A stretch of DNA of 64,000 nt, taken from the NCBI RefSeq assembly GCF_003075455.1, contig NZ_QDAE01000004.1, positions 180,771 through 244,770 of the forward strand. The letters run 5' to 3'. Of this stretch, positions 52,700-61,771 are shown in pieces. The notes under the pieces were generated by a model that worked only from the letters and a program-made list of their open reading frames with translations, had not been told where the DNA came from and did no database searches. This DNA comes from Arthrobacter sp. Bz4 (lineage in GTDB: Bacteria; Actinomycetota; Actinomycetes; Actinomycetales; Micrococcaceae). Positions within the stretch are counted from its first letter, which is position 1; each line of letters begins with the position of its first letter. The position numbers and the translations under genes are program-made.

Positions 52700-52813
52700 G
52701 AGGTGGCTCCTTGATCGATATCAGTCAATGTTCCGGTCAAACGGGTGCCCTCACGTCAAGTGCACCTGTCCCTAAGACGGAGCCGCCAGAAAGAAGCTCA
52801 CGGTGCTGATAAA

Positions 52814-52827
52814 GTGAGCCAGGTCAC
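52814..52827. promoter_or_regulatory. CRP/GlxR-type operator candidate between asp23 and opuC operons
   Basis: GTGAGCCAGGTCAC is GTGA, six bases, TCAC. It lies 115 bases upstream of asp23 and 152 bases upstream of the first opuC gene. By pattern it is the second such site in the window. Confidence 0.4.
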
Positions 52828-52883
52828 ATCAATATTGAAGGCCAATCGTGACCGCTGCGTGACGGTTCCTTAATGTTGATGTG
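52825..52883. other. Long inverted repeat in the asp23/opuC intergenic region
   Basis: CACATCAATATT (52825-52836) matches the reverse complement of AATGTTGATGTG (52872-52883) at 11 of 12 positions, with 35 bases between. It overlaps the CRP-type site. It may be a two-site operator or a leader RNA stem for the opuC operon; no known riboswitch was recognised. The rest of the 279-base region shows no gene. Confidence 0.4.
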
Positions 52884-52978
52884 CGTAGGGTGTAAAAGAG
52901 GCCAATTCACCGTGCCTCGGACTTTTCCGGAATTTTGCCTGCAGGCTGACACGTAACCAATGTGAAGAGGGTATTGAT

Positions 52979-53620
52979 TTGTTGGATTTCTTTGGAGACC
53001 GGCTGCCTCAAATCCTGTTCGCCAGCTGGCAGCACTTTTCCCTGGTTGTCCAGTGCCTGATTCTCGGGACCGTGATCGCGGTGGGCATCGCGGCGCTGGT
53101 TTACCGCAGCAGCACCTTCAGGTCGATTGCGAACAGCGTCTCAGCGGTAGGTCTGACCATCCCGTCATTCGCCTTCATCGGGCTGATGATCGCGCCCTTC
53201 GGTTTCGGGGTGACTCCCGCCGTCATCGTAGTGTCCTTCTTCGCCGCGCTCCCGATCCTCCGGAACGCCGTGGTGGGGTTGACCGGGATTGACAACTCGA
53301 TCGTCGAATCGGCCCGGGGGATCGGCATGAGCCGGTTCCGCACCCTGCTGCAGGTGGAACTACCACTGGCCTGGCCGGTAATCCTGGCCGGCATCCGGGT
53401 GTCTGCCCAGATGGTGATGGGCATCGCCGCGATTACCGCCTACGCGCTCGGCCCCGGCCTCGGCGGCTTTATTTTCTCCGGGCTCTCCCGGTTGGGCGGC
53501 GCCAACGCGCTGGAATCAGTTGCCACCGGCGTCATCGCCGTCATCATTCTTGCCCTTGTGCTCGACGTCCTGCTCATCGGCCTCGGCCGACTAACCACCC
53601 CGCGAGGTATCCGTGTCTGA
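52979..53620 (+). CDS. Osmoprotectant ABC permease (OpuCB type)
   Basis: 213 residues from TTG 52979, with GAAGAGGG a little upstream. Five or six membrane segments; the ATPase-contact loop is VESARGIGMSRFRTLLQVELPL. It matches OpuC/ProW permeases for glycine betaine, choline or carnitine. It overlaps the ATPase gene by 8 bases. Confidence 0.88.
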   Translation: MLDFFGDRLPQILFASWQHFSLVVQCLILGTVIAVGIAALVYRSSTFRSIANSVSAVGLTIPSFAFIGLMIAPFGFGVTPAVIVVSFFAALPILRNAVVGLTGIDNSIVESARGIGMSRFRTLLQVELPLAWPVILAGIRVSAQMVMGIAAITAYALGPGLGGFIFSGLSRLGGANALESVATGVIAVIILALVLDVLLIGLGRLTTPRGIRV

Positions 53621-54821
53621 GACCCTTTCCACAGCAACCGACAACACCGGGAAGTCCGGACCTTCCGGTATTACCGGGGCCAGCATCCTGTTGGACAAGG
53701 TCACCAAGCATTATCCGGGCCAGGATGCCCCGGCCGTCGACGGTCTCACCCTGGAAATCCCGGCAGGCAAGATCGTCATGCTGGTGGGCCCGTCCGGCTG
53801 CGGCAAGACCACGACACTCAAGATGATCAACCGGCTCATCGAGCCCACCGAAGGACGGATCGTCCTCGACGACGACGACGTCACCGACATTAACGGGGAC
53901 AACCTCCGGCGCCGGATCGGCTACGTCATTCAGGCCGGTGGACTGTTCCCGCACATGAGTGTCGCCACGAACATCGGTATTGTGCCGAAAATGCTCGGCT
54001 GGAGCAAAGAGAAGATCGCCGCGCGGGTCGATGAACTGCTGGAACTGGTCTCCCTGGATCCCGCCCAGTATCGGGACCGCTTTCCCAAGGAGCTTTCCGG
54101 CGGGCAGCAGCAGCGCGTCGGCGTAGCACGTGCACTGGCCGCAGACCCACCCGTGCTGCTGATGGATGAGCCGTTCGGCGCCGTGGACCCGATCACCCGG
54201 CAGCGGCTGCAGGATGAGCTCCTGAATATTCAGGCGGAGCTGCAGAAAACCATCGTCTGCGTCACCCACGACTTCGACGAAGCGGTGAAGCTCGGCGACT
54301 GGATTGCCATCTTCACCGACGGCGCGCAGCTGGTGCAGTACGACACTCCTGAACGGATTCTCGCGAACCCCGCCAACGAATTCGTCGAAAACTTCATTGG
54401 GTCAGGTGCCGGGCTGAAGCAGCTCACGCTGACCCGCGTCAATGAGGTGGACCTTGCCGAGGCGGTTGTCGCCACTAGTGGCGACCTCGCCAGCGACGTA
54501 CTCTCACGGCTCGACCAGGCACAGCACGACCACGCCGTCATCGTCGACGAGAAAAACCGCCCAATCCAGTGGCTCACCCGCCGCCAGCTCACCCGGATCG
54601 ACCGGGTCAGCGACGACCGGGACGCCAAACTCCCCGTCGTCGGCGACCGGGCGACGCTCAACGATGCGCTGGACACCATGCTGGTCTCCAGCGCTGGCGC
54701 CGCGCTGGTGACCGGGAAACGCGACACCTTCCTCGGTGTGATCGACGTCGAAACGATCATGGACGCGATCGGTCGCGCCCATGCCCATGCCCGCTCAGCA
54801 CATTCCTCCGGGCGCCGGTAG
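53613..54821 (+). CDS. Osmoprotectant ABC ATPase (OpuCA/ProV type)
   Basis: 402 residues. Walker A is VGPSGCGKTTTLKMIN, the signature is LSGGQQQRVGVARALA and Walker B is VLLMDEPFGAVDP; CVTHDFDEAVKLGDW gives the switch His. The C-terminal about 130 residues carry a CBS-like regulatory region (DHAVIVDEKNRPIQWLTRRQL), which senses ionic strength in this family. Confidence 0.92.
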   Translation: MSETLSTATDNTGKSGPSGITGASILLDKVTKHYPGQDAPAVDGLTLEIPAGKIVMLVGPSGCGKTTTLKMINRLIEPTEGRIVLDDDDVTDINGDNLRRRIGYVIQAGGLFPHMSVATNIGIVPKMLGWSKEKIAARVDELLELVSLDPAQYRDRFPKELSGGQQQRVGVARALAADPPVLLMDEPFGAVDPITRQRLQDELLNIQAELQKTIVCVTHDFDEAVKLGDWIAIFTDGAQLVQYDTPERILANPANEFVENFIGSGAGLKQLTLTRVNEVDLAEAVVATSGDLASDVLSRLDQAQHDHAVIVDEKNRPIQWLTRRQLTRIDRVSDDRDAKLPVVGDRATLNDALDTMLVSSAGAALVTGKRDTFLGVIDVETIMDAIGRAHAHARSAHSSGRR

Positions 54822-54912
54822 GCGTCAACACCGGGACGCTGCAGGCAGTTGAGGGCCAGGATGTCGCCGTCGACGACGGCGAGCCGTCCCGTCCGGCTAC
54901 GGGATCCGGCCA

Positions 54913-55695
54913 GTGAGCGCTGCCGCACCAGCCCAGAATCCTCTGGCCGTTGCCGCCGAAGCGGATATCGCCGGGCCCTCCTGGCGTCCGCTGGTCTATC
55001 AGCTCGCCGGCATCCTGGCGGCGCTTGCCGCGCTGATCATCTGGGCTCTGACCGCTGACCTGTCGGAGACCGAACTCAACACCCTCAACCCAGACTCGCT
55101 GCTCGGCTACACGCTTGAACACCTTGCCCTGACGGCTGTGTCAGCGGTTATCGTGCTGGTAATTGCCATCCCGCTCGGTATCCTGTTGACCCGCGGGCCG
55201 TTCCGGCGGCTCACCGGTCCGGTGCTCGCCGTCGTCAATATTGGGCAGGCGGCCCCGGCCATCGGGTTGATTGTGCTCCTTGCCTCGTGGCAGGGATTCG
55301 GCTTCGACGCCGCCATCATCGCGCTGGTCCTCTACGCTCTGCTGCCCGTTCTCCGGAACACGATGGTTGGCCTCAACCAGGTTGATGAGCGTCTCGTCGA
55401 GGCCGGCCGGGGCATGGGGATGAGCGCCGCAGCCGTATTGTTCAAAGTGGAGCTTCCGCTGGCGGTCCCCGTCATGCTCGCAGGTATCCGCACCGCACTG
55501 GTGCTCCTCGTGGGCACCGCCGCACTCGCGGCATTCATCAACGGCGGTGGGCTGGGGATTCTCATCATCACCGGAGTGAACCTCAACCTGGTCAGCGTCC
55601 TCGTTGTGGGCTCGGTCCTGGTGGCACTCCTGGCCCTTCTGGTCGACTGGATTGGGCGCGTTGTCGAACATGTCGCCCGCCCGAAAGGACTCTGA
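54913..55695 (+). CDS. Osmoprotectant ABC permease 2 (OpuCD type)
   Basis: 260 residues from GTG 54913. About six membrane segments with ATPase-contact loop VDERLVEAGRGMGMSAAAVLF. An N-terminal polar stretch of about 30 residues precedes the first segment. The 91 bases before it hold no gene. It ends where the binding-protein gene starts (1-base overlap). Confidence 0.88.
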   Translation: MSAAAPAQNPLAVAAEADIAGPSWRPLVYQLAGILAALAALIIWALTADLSETELNTLNPDSLLGYTLEHLALTAVSAVIVLVIAIPLGILLTRGPFRRLTGPVLAVVNIGQAAPAIGLIVLLASWQGFGFDAAIIALVLYALLPVLRNTMVGLNQVDERLVEAGRGMGMSAAAVLFKVELPLAVPVMLAGIRTALVLLVGTAALAAFINGGGLGILIITGVNLNLVSVLVVGSVLVALLALLVDWIGRVVEHVARPKGL

Positions 55696-56741
55696 TGCTT
55701 CCCAGCACCACACCACCCGACCGCGCCCTGCCCCGGCGGGTGCTGCGGCGTGCCGCCGGTGCCGCGGCCGTCCTGTCCGCGGGGCTGCTGGCCACCGGTT
55801 GCGGTCTGCAACCAGCCACCTCCTACGTCCCTGCTGCGGGTCCTGGCAGCATTGCGGAAATTGTCGACGGCGAACCCCTGACCGTCACCTCCAAGAACTT
55901 CACCGAACAGCTGATCCTCGGCAAGATTGCCGTCCTCGCCGGCCAGGCGGCAGGATTCGATGTCACCGACCTCACCAACGTTCCCGGCAGCCAGCCCGTG
56001 CGTGAGTTGGTGCTCGCCGGTCAGGCCGACATGGTCTGGGAGTACACGGGAACCGCGTGGCTCACCTACCTTGGCATGAGCGAAGGGTTCCCCAACCAGG
56101 AGGAGCAGTTCGCCGCAGTCTACGAGGCTGATCTGGAGAACGGGTTGACCTGGGGGGACACCGCGCCCCTGAACAACACCTACGCGATCGCGGTGCGCAG
56201 CGAGGCCGTCGAGGAGCTCGGCGGCATCAGCACCATCTCCGAAATCGCCGAACTGCCGGTGGAGGAAAGGACTTTCTGCGTCGAGGCGGAGTTCAACTCA
56301 CGCCCGGATGGCATGAACCCCATGCTCGCCCACTACGGGATGGAGCGGGGTCAAGCAGACGGCGTCCCCGATGACAACATCAGCATTTTCGATACGGGAG
56401 CGGTCTACACCGCTACCGATAACGGCGATTGCAACTTCGGTGAAGTATTTGCCACCGATGGGCGGATCGACGCGCTCGATCTCACGGTCCTTGAGGACGA
56501 TCTCGGCTTCTTCCCCGCCTACAATGCGGCACCGGTGTTCTACACGGAGACCCTTGAGGCGCACCCTCAACTTGAGGACGTCTTCGGTGCAATTGCCCCG
56601 ACCCTGACCGACGAGGCGCTGCGGGCCATGAACCTGCGGGTCGACGTCGAGGGCGAAGAACCCGCGGACGTCGCCTTCGACTTCATGGTGGAGCAGGGCT
56701 TCATCTCCGAGCCGGAGGGGCCGCTCGGCTCCGACAGCTAG
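55695..56741 (+). CDS. Osmoprotectant-binding lipoprotein (OpuCC type)
   Basis: 348 residues. The signal peptide ends in a lipobox (LLATGC, Cys36). TVTSKNFTEQLILGKIAVLAG is the family start of the mature domain, and MVWEYTGTAWLTYLGMSEG and FFPAYNAAPVFYTETLE follow. It captures betaine-like compounds outside the cell for the OpuC importer. Confidence 0.9.
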   Translation: MLPSTTPPDRALPRRVLRRAAGAAAVLSAGLLATGCGLQPATSYVPAAGPGSIAEIVDGEPLTVTSKNFTEQLILGKIAVLAGQAAGFDVTDLTNVPGSQPVRELVLAGQADMVWEYTGTAWLTYLGMSEGFPNQEEQFAAVYEADLENGLTWGDTAPLNNTYAIAVRSEAVEELGGISTISEIAELPVEERTFCVEAEFNSRPDGMNPMLAHYGMERGQADGVPDDNISIFDTGAVYTATDNGDCNFGEVFATDGRIDALDLTVLEDDLGFFPAYNAAPVFYTETLEAHPQLEDVFGAIAPTLTDEALRAMNLRVDVEGEEPADVAFDFMVEQGFISEPEGPLGSDS

Positions 56742-56747
56742 GGCCCG

Positions 56748-57890
56748 CTAGGGCTCGCTCGCTGTGAGGGCGGTGATCATCCGTTCCAGGCGGGCGATCC
56801 CAGAAAACCGGCCAGCGTTGTCGGTGACAAGGATTGGTTCGAACCGGTGGGCAGGTTCGCGGGTGACCGACCGGTCGAGGGCCGCAGCCAGGGGAGTGTC
56901 AAGATTCGCCCGCAGTCCTTGACTGACAACTCCCAGCGCTGCGGCATCGGGCGTGAGCAGCGAAACTGGCCGCAGATCAGCATCAATCAGCACCGCCGCA
57001 GCCAGCCCGGGATCGGCGGTGAAAACCTCGATTGCCTGGGCCATGCTCAGCACGGCGGGGGCGGGCTCAACGACGTCGCGCAGCACCGTCTTCGTATCCG
57101 CCACCTGCCGGGCGGCGAGACGATGCGCCAGCTCGAAGTCGAGTCCGGCCCACGGTGGTCCCGGCCGGGCCAGCAAATAGCCCTGCACCAGGGGGACGCC
57201 GAGACTGACCAGGGTATCCAGTTCTTCTGAACGTTCCACGCCCTCCGCAAGAATCCAGGCGTCCACCCGGCTGGCGAAAATCCCCAGCATCTCGATCAGG
57301 GCCCGTTTTGCCTCGTCACGGTCAACGTCCTGGATCAGCTCCCGGTCAATTTTGATCATTGCGGGGCGCAACTGCAGCAGATGCCGCAGGCCGGCATAGC
57401 CAGCGCCGGCGTCGTCGACGGCGATTTGGGCGCCCGCGGCACGCAACTGGTGCAGATCGGGCTCAAGCTCGAGGTAGGACTCGATGGGAGTCTGCTCGGT
57501 CAACTCGACAATCAGCCCGCCCAGGTTCCCCTCCTCCCGCCACACGCTGCGGATGCTCTCGGAGGTGAGCAGCTCTGGGGAAACATTGAGGGTGAGGAAA
57601 CAGTTCGCTGGCAGACTGTGACGGGCCTGGAGCGCAACCCGGAGCGCGGCCGATTCGAGGTCGGCGGCCCGGCCGTGTCGCCGTGCGGCCGCGAACCAGA
57701 CCTCGGGATTCTTCTCGCCGAAGCCCGGGAAACGTGCCAGGGCTTCGTAGCCAACAACGATGCCGCGGGCGGTGTCGATGATGGGTTGGTACGCCGCGGC
57801 CAGTCCCTCGCCCCGGCAGGCACGCGCCAGCAGCGCCTCCCAATCCGGCGCGTCACTGCTGCCGGCCTGGGAGGGGCTAGCTGCGGGCAT
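56748..57890 (-). CDS. EAL-domain c-di-GMP phosphodiesterase with CBS-like tail
   Basis: 380 residues from ATG 57890, overlapping the DUF1059 stop (TGATG). EAL motifs are complete: VVGYEALARFPGF, LTLNVSPELL, IVELTEQTP, VDDAGAGYAGLRHL, IKIDRELIQDV and LAEGVERSEELD. Residues about 270-380 resemble a CBS pair (VLSMAQAIEVFTADPGLAAAVLI, FEPILVTDNAGRFSGI) that could bind a nucleotide. It should hydrolyse c-di-GMP. Confidence 0.88.
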   Translation of the reverse strand: MPAASPSQAGSSDAPDWEALLARACRGEGLAAAYQPIIDTARGIVVGYEALARFPGFGEKNPEVWFAAARRHGRAADLESAALRVALQARHSLPANCFLTLNVSPELLTSESIRSVWREEGNLGGLIVELTEQTPIESYLELEPDLHQLRAAGAQIAVDDAGAGYAGLRHLLQLRPAMIKIDRELIQDVDRDEAKRALIEMLGIFASRVDAWILAEGVERSEELDTLVSLGVPLVQGYLLARPGPPWAGLDFELAHRLAARQVADTKTVLRDVVEPAPAVLSMAQAIEVFTADPGLAAAVLIDADLRPVSLLTPDAAALGVVSQGLRANLDTPLAAALDRSVTREPAHRFEPILVTDNAGRFSGIARLERMITALTASEP

Positions 57891-58066
57891 CAACTAACCG
57901 GCTGGATGGCACCGCGGACAGACTGAACCAGGCTGTCTGGCACCGTGGTCAGACCGTGCACTGCAGCCGCGTGGGCGCCAACCTGGGCCAGGATCTCGTC
58001 GTCGGTGCTGCACACCCATTTGGCCTCGCAACCGGGGACCACATCACCACATGCAAACGATTTCAT
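57890..58066 (-). CDS. DUF1059-like small protein, coupled to the EAL gene
   Basis: 58 residues from ATG 58066, with AAGGAGA five bases upstream. The sequence KSFACGDVVPGCEAKWVC and EILAQVGAHAAAVHGL fits DUF1059, a small family with conserved Cys, Asp and His that may bind metal. Its stop codon overlaps the EAL start as TGATG, so the two are translated together. The joint role is unknown. Confidence 0.85.
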   Translation of the reverse strand: MKSFACGDVVPGCEAKWVCSTDDEILAQVGAHAAAVHGLTTVPDSLVQSVRGAIQPVS

Positions 58067-58385
58067 CGAATCTCCTTGTGCTCCGCCTTCGTTGGCGGGG
58101 AATTACCTTGCTGGACGTGTTGGCTTCAAGTGTTATTCGCCCCGGCGGTCCAGGAAGATTGCCCCAGTACCGGCTCATTTGAATACTTGAACCAGCCATG
58201 ACTATCGGTCGTTCAACAAGCTGTGTAAGTGCTGCCAGTGCGTTGAGTCTCTCCAGGGTCCCGGACGAGGTCCGTAGCGTTATCCGACTTGCCGGGCTGT
58301 GTTCACCCGCTATTGGCTTGATCTCTGCTTTGATGGAGGTCAATTAGGTTGTAAACGGTTACCGCCAGCTACCTAGAAGGTCACC
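58067..58385. other. Divergent promoter region with LacI-like palindrome
   Basis: 319 bases between the DUF1059 and phosphoesterase genes with no supported gene. GTAAACGGTTAC at 58351-58362 resembles LacI-family operators (GTAA, four bases, TTAC) and lies 24 bases before the phosphoesterase start, where it could block transcription. Confidence 0.4.
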
Positions 58386-59297
58386 ATGAATTACCGGACG
58401 GCCGAACATCCTCGGCCGCAGCAGTTTATCCTCCACCTCAGCGACACTCACCTGCTCGGCGGGCCCGGGCCACTGTACGGGGCGGTGGATAGCGAAGCCC
58501 GGTTACGTCAGATCTTCTCCGAACTCGAGGCCTCTGGCGCCCGACCCGAGGCGTTGGTCTTCACCGGGGACCTGGCCGACAAGGGTGAAGCCAATGCCTA
58601 CGCGAAGCTCCGCGCCATTGTTGAACCGGCTGCGGCCAAACTTGGCGCGGAGGTAATCTGGGCCATGGGCAACCATGATGATCGGGCCAACTTCAGGGTC
58701 GGTCTGCTCGACCAGGCACCAGACACAGCGCCAATCGACCGTAGCTACCTCATCAACGGGTTGCGCATCATCACCCTGGACTCGACGGTCCCCGGCCACC
58801 ACCACGGCGAATTCAGCCACGAGCAGCTGGTGTGGCTCGCCAACGAGCTTTTGACCCCGGCGCCCAACGGCACCCTGCTCGCCCTGCACCACCCTCCGAT
58901 TCCGTGTGTACAGGACCTATCGGTCCTGGTGGAACTCCGTGGCCAACGCCAGCTGGCCGACGTCGTCCGCGGCACCGATGTGCGCGGCATCCTGGCCGGG
59001 CATCTGCACTACTCGACCACCGCCACCTTTGCCGGGGTGCCGGTGTCGGTGGCCTCGGCCACCTGCTACACCCAGGATCTGGGGTACGACGGCGGCGGCA
59101 CCCGCGGGCAGGACGGCGCCCAGGCCTACAACCTGGTGCACGTGTACGACGACACGATCGTCCACTCGGTGGTCCCGATCGGTGCCTACCGGCCCGTCGG
59201 GGAAACCGTGCCTCTCGTGGAAACACGCCGCCGGCTCGACGCCGCCGGGGTACGCATCGCCGCCGCGACACCTCAGCGCCAGCTCACCGGGGCCTAG
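58386..59297 (+). CDS. CpdA-like metallophosphoesterase
   Basis: 303 residues. All calcineurin-type metal motifs are present: [42 protein letters not shown] and LAGHLHYST. The class includes 3',5'-cAMP phosphodiesterases. Cytoplasmic, no signal peptide. Given the CRP-like sites elsewhere in the window, a cAMP role is possible but not shown; lipid or nucleotide phosphodiesters are alternatives. Confidence 0.85.
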   Translation: MNYRTAEHPRPQQFILHLSDTHLLGGPGPLYGAVDSEARLRQIFSELEASGARPEALVFTGDLADKGEANAYAKLRAIVEPAAAKLGAEVIWAMGNHDDRANFRVGLLDQAPDTAPIDRSYLINGLRIITLDSTVPGHHHGEFSHEQLVWLANELLTPAPNGTLLALHHPPIPCVQDLSVLVELRGQRQLADVVRGTDVRGILAGHLHYSTTATFAGVPVSVASATCYTQDLGYDGGGTRGQDGAQAYNLVHVYDDTIVHSVVPIGAYRPVGETVPLVETRRRLDAAGVRIAAATPQRQLTGA

Positions 59298-59385
59298 GCA
59301 CCGGCTCGCTGGCGGACGGTCGGGTATCGCCTGAACCCTTCTCAGCTCGATCCCCACCTCGCTCCGGCCCTACACCTCGCGGTAC

Positions 59386-61035
59386 CTACTTTTCCCAGGG
59401 CGCCTTGAGGGGGAAATACTTCTCCAGGAAGTCGGTGACCAGGTGTGCTCGCTCCTCCGCGGGAACCTCGGGGAAGCTCCCGTCATTGAGGCAGAAGAAG
59501 TCCGTATGCCGTTTATCCAGCAGTTTGTTCAGGCTGCGCAGCCCCGACCGCATGGTGGTGTCAATGTAGGCCACCTTGGCGGATTCCTGGGTGACGGCCC
59601 GGCCGGTCAGCAACGCGTAGTAGTGGTACAGCGAGTTGGTGACCGAAATGTTGTCCTTGGCACGGAACCGTGAGGCTGCGGTCGCGGAGAACTCGGCTGC
59701 GAACACCTCTTCCATTTCCAGCAGGACGCTGCGGCGCAAGGGTGCAGCCGTATGCTCAAGGTGTCGGGTGGTGATCCGGCCGAACCGGTCGTGCAGTAGC
59801 CTCCGGTTGACCCGCGCGGCGTTTTCGAAGCCGCTCCGTTCGGCGTCGTTGTCCCCCAACCCAATGCGGGTGTCAGCCTGGATGAACTTGGTAATCCCGC
59901 CGGGGGAGAAGAACATCTCGGGAGATACCGGACGGCCGAAGAACATGTCGTCGTTCGAATAGAGGAAGTGCTCCGACAAACCCGGAATGTGCTGCAGCTG
60001 GCTCTCGACCGCCTGCGAGTTGTGGGTGGGGAGCACCGACGTGTCCCTGAAGTGTTCCTCCGAGCGGACCAGCGTGACCGAGGGGTGATCGGCGAGCCAC
60101 TCGGGGCACTCCGAATCGGTGGCGATGAAGATCCGCCGAACCCACGGCGCGAACATGTAGACCGATCGCAGGGCATATTTGAGTTCATTGATCTGGCGGA
60201 ACCTGGCCTCATGGTCGTCGCCTTCGCCCACCACTGCGTCCTTCATCCGGGCCGCCCTGGCTGCCTGGTATTCGGGCGAACTACCGTCCACCCAGGAGAA
60301 GACCAGATCGATTTCGAAGTCGATATCCGTCGCATGGTCCGCGAACATGTTGTCGATGGTGGGCCACATCAGGCCGTGTCGCTCGACTGAGCCGCGGACC
60401 ACCTCGGAGGAGGGGAGGGTCCGGCGGGTCAATGAATTCTCGACCGGCAGTTCGATGGTGTCGCCGTCGAGCTTCCAGAGTTCAATCTGCACACCGGCCG
60501 AGGGGCCGAAGGACAGGCCGCCGATCGGTTCAATCCGAGGGCGGAACAGCCGGAAGATCCGCGCTTTGCCGCTGTGGGAGAGGGAGCCATCGGTGACCAG
60601 CAGGGTGGTCCGGCGCTTCGTGTCGACGGTGCGCGAGTAGAACGGCTCGTTCTTGCAGGCGGTGACCAGGGCCTCCCGGAGGCGTTCACGGAACTTGAGA
60701 TCGATGGCGATGACCGGGCGCTCGTCATTTCCGCGCACCAACAGGTACTCGATGTCGGCGTCCTCAAGCGCGGCGCGGATGAACAACAGATCCTCGACCA
60801 TGGCCTGGTGCGGCGTGGTGTTCTGGTTGATCAGCGTGAACCGGCGCTTGACGGTGGTGATGTCGGTGCGGTCGTTGAATCGTGCGACGGCGTCGCGCGA
60901 CGCGGACTCAAGGACTTCGGCCTCATTGACCGGCTCCGGCGCGCCGAAGTAGATATCGTGTTGGGCGGCAGTGTCCGTAATGTGAGCCTCCAGAGGGTTG
61001 TCAGGTGTCTTAGCTCCATGATAAAGCCTGCCCAC
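59386..61035 (-). CDS. Stealth-family sugar-phosphate transferase
   Basis: About 549 residues from GTG 61035; the longest frame would overlap the next gene, and no ribosome site decides the start. Stealth regions: CR1 IDLVFSWVDGSSPEYQ, CR2 RFRQINELKYALRSVYMFAPWVRR, CR3 HFLYSNDDMFFGRPVS and CR4 near the C-terminus (KHTDFFCLNDG-like, RHTDFFCLNDGSFPE). Stealth enzymes transfer a hexose-1-phosphate to surface polysaccharides. About 200 residues precede CR1. The gene is downstream of the DUF1684 gene. Confidence 0.85.
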   Translation of the reverse strand: MGRLYHGAKTPDNPLEAHITDTAAQHDIYFGAPEPVNEAEVLESASRDAVARFNDRTDITTVKRRFTLINQNTTPHQAMVEDLLFIRAALEDADIEYLLVRGNDERPVIAIDLKFRERLREALVTACKNEPFYSRTVDTKRRTTLLVTDGSLSHSGKARIFRLFRPRIEPIGGLSFGPSAGVQIELWKLDGDTIELPVENSLTRRTLPSSEVVRGSVERHGLMWPTIDNMFADHATDIDFEIDLVFSWVDGSSPEYQAARAARMKDAVVGEGDDHEARFRQINELKYALRSVYMFAPWVRRIFIATDSECPEWLADHPSVTLVRSEEHFRDTSVLPTHNSQAVESQLQHIPGLSEHFLYSNDDMFFGRPVSPEMFFSPGGITKFIQADTRIGLGDNDAERSGFENAARVNRRLLHDRFGRITTRHLEHTAAPLRRSVLLEMEEVFAAEFSATAASRFRAKDNISVTNSLYHYYALLTGRAVTQESAKVAYIDTTMRSGLRSLNKLLDKRHTDFFCLNDGSFPEVPAEERAHLVTDFLEKYFPLKAPWEK

Positions 61036-61063
61036 GACCGGGCAGACTTGTCTGGCTGGACCT

Positions 61064-61693
61064 CTAGTAGGTGGAGTACAGTTCCCCGACACGCAGCTCG
61101 GTGTCCACCCGGTTGTCGATACCCGGCAGCGGGCAGGCCCACGCCTCGTCATAGGCGCACGACGGGTTGTAGGCGAAGTTCAGGTCGATGATCAGCCGTT
61201 CGCCGACAACGCCAAGGTGTGCACCCTTCACCGTGTCCAGCACGTAGCGGCCACCGCCGTAGGTCCCGCCGGCCGTGCCAGCAGACCCGTCGCGCAACGG
61301 CAGGAACAGCCCGCCGCCGTACGACGCGAGCCGCCATAGCGCCAGGCGTCCGACGCCGTCGAGCCCCACCGTGCCCAGCCGATGGAAGGTCACCGTACCG
61401 TCCGTGCCGGTGGGGACGTCCATTTCCTCGCCCACGCCGTCGTCGTCGATCACTGCCTCGAACCGGTACTCCGGCTGGTACGGGGCCACCGCGAGACCGT
61501 CGAAGGCGGCCACAGCCGTCGCGTCGAGCGGGGAGGCGGGATGGCTGGCGAACAGCTTGTCCCGGCCCGCGCGCCACAGGTCATGCGCGGACGACGGCGA
61601 ACCGGCCTGCGCGCTCTCGCGCACCTGCCCGTAGAGCTCGAATACCTGCTGACGCCAGTCAGCAATGTGCAGGGCCGTAGTAGCTGTAGGCAT
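61064..61693 (-). CDS. DUF1684 family protein
   Basis: 209 residues. Family features: HIADWRQQVFELYGQVRE, LWRAGRDKLFASHPASPL, RYVLDTVKGAHLG, and LIIDLNFAYNPSCAYDEAWACPLP at the end. Function is not known; the fold is predicted beta-rich. It is 28 bases upstream of the Stealth gene and may share a transcript. Confidence 0.88.
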   Translation of the reverse strand: MPTATTALHIADWRQQVFELYGQVRESAQAGSPSSAHDLWRAGRDKLFASHPASPLDATAVAAFDGLAVAPYQPEYRFEAVIDDDGVGEEMDVPTGTDGTVTFHRLGTVGLDGVGRLALWRLASYGGGLFLPLRDGSAGTAGGTYGGGRYVLDTVKGAHLGVVGERLIIDLNFAYNPSCAYDEAWACPLPGIDNRVDTELRVGELYSTY

Positions 61694-61771
61694 TTCACCA
61701 GCCTAGCGGTCGACGTCGGGCGGCCGTCATGGAAACTCCAAATACAGTTGCCCAGGCGTACTGTGTCATCT

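Noticed and set aside
52700..52978. ydaO-type c-di-AMP riboswitch before the OpuC operon
   Set aside because: The position would fit, but the conserved GGGG and GGUGAA-like blocks of that riboswitch are not seen.
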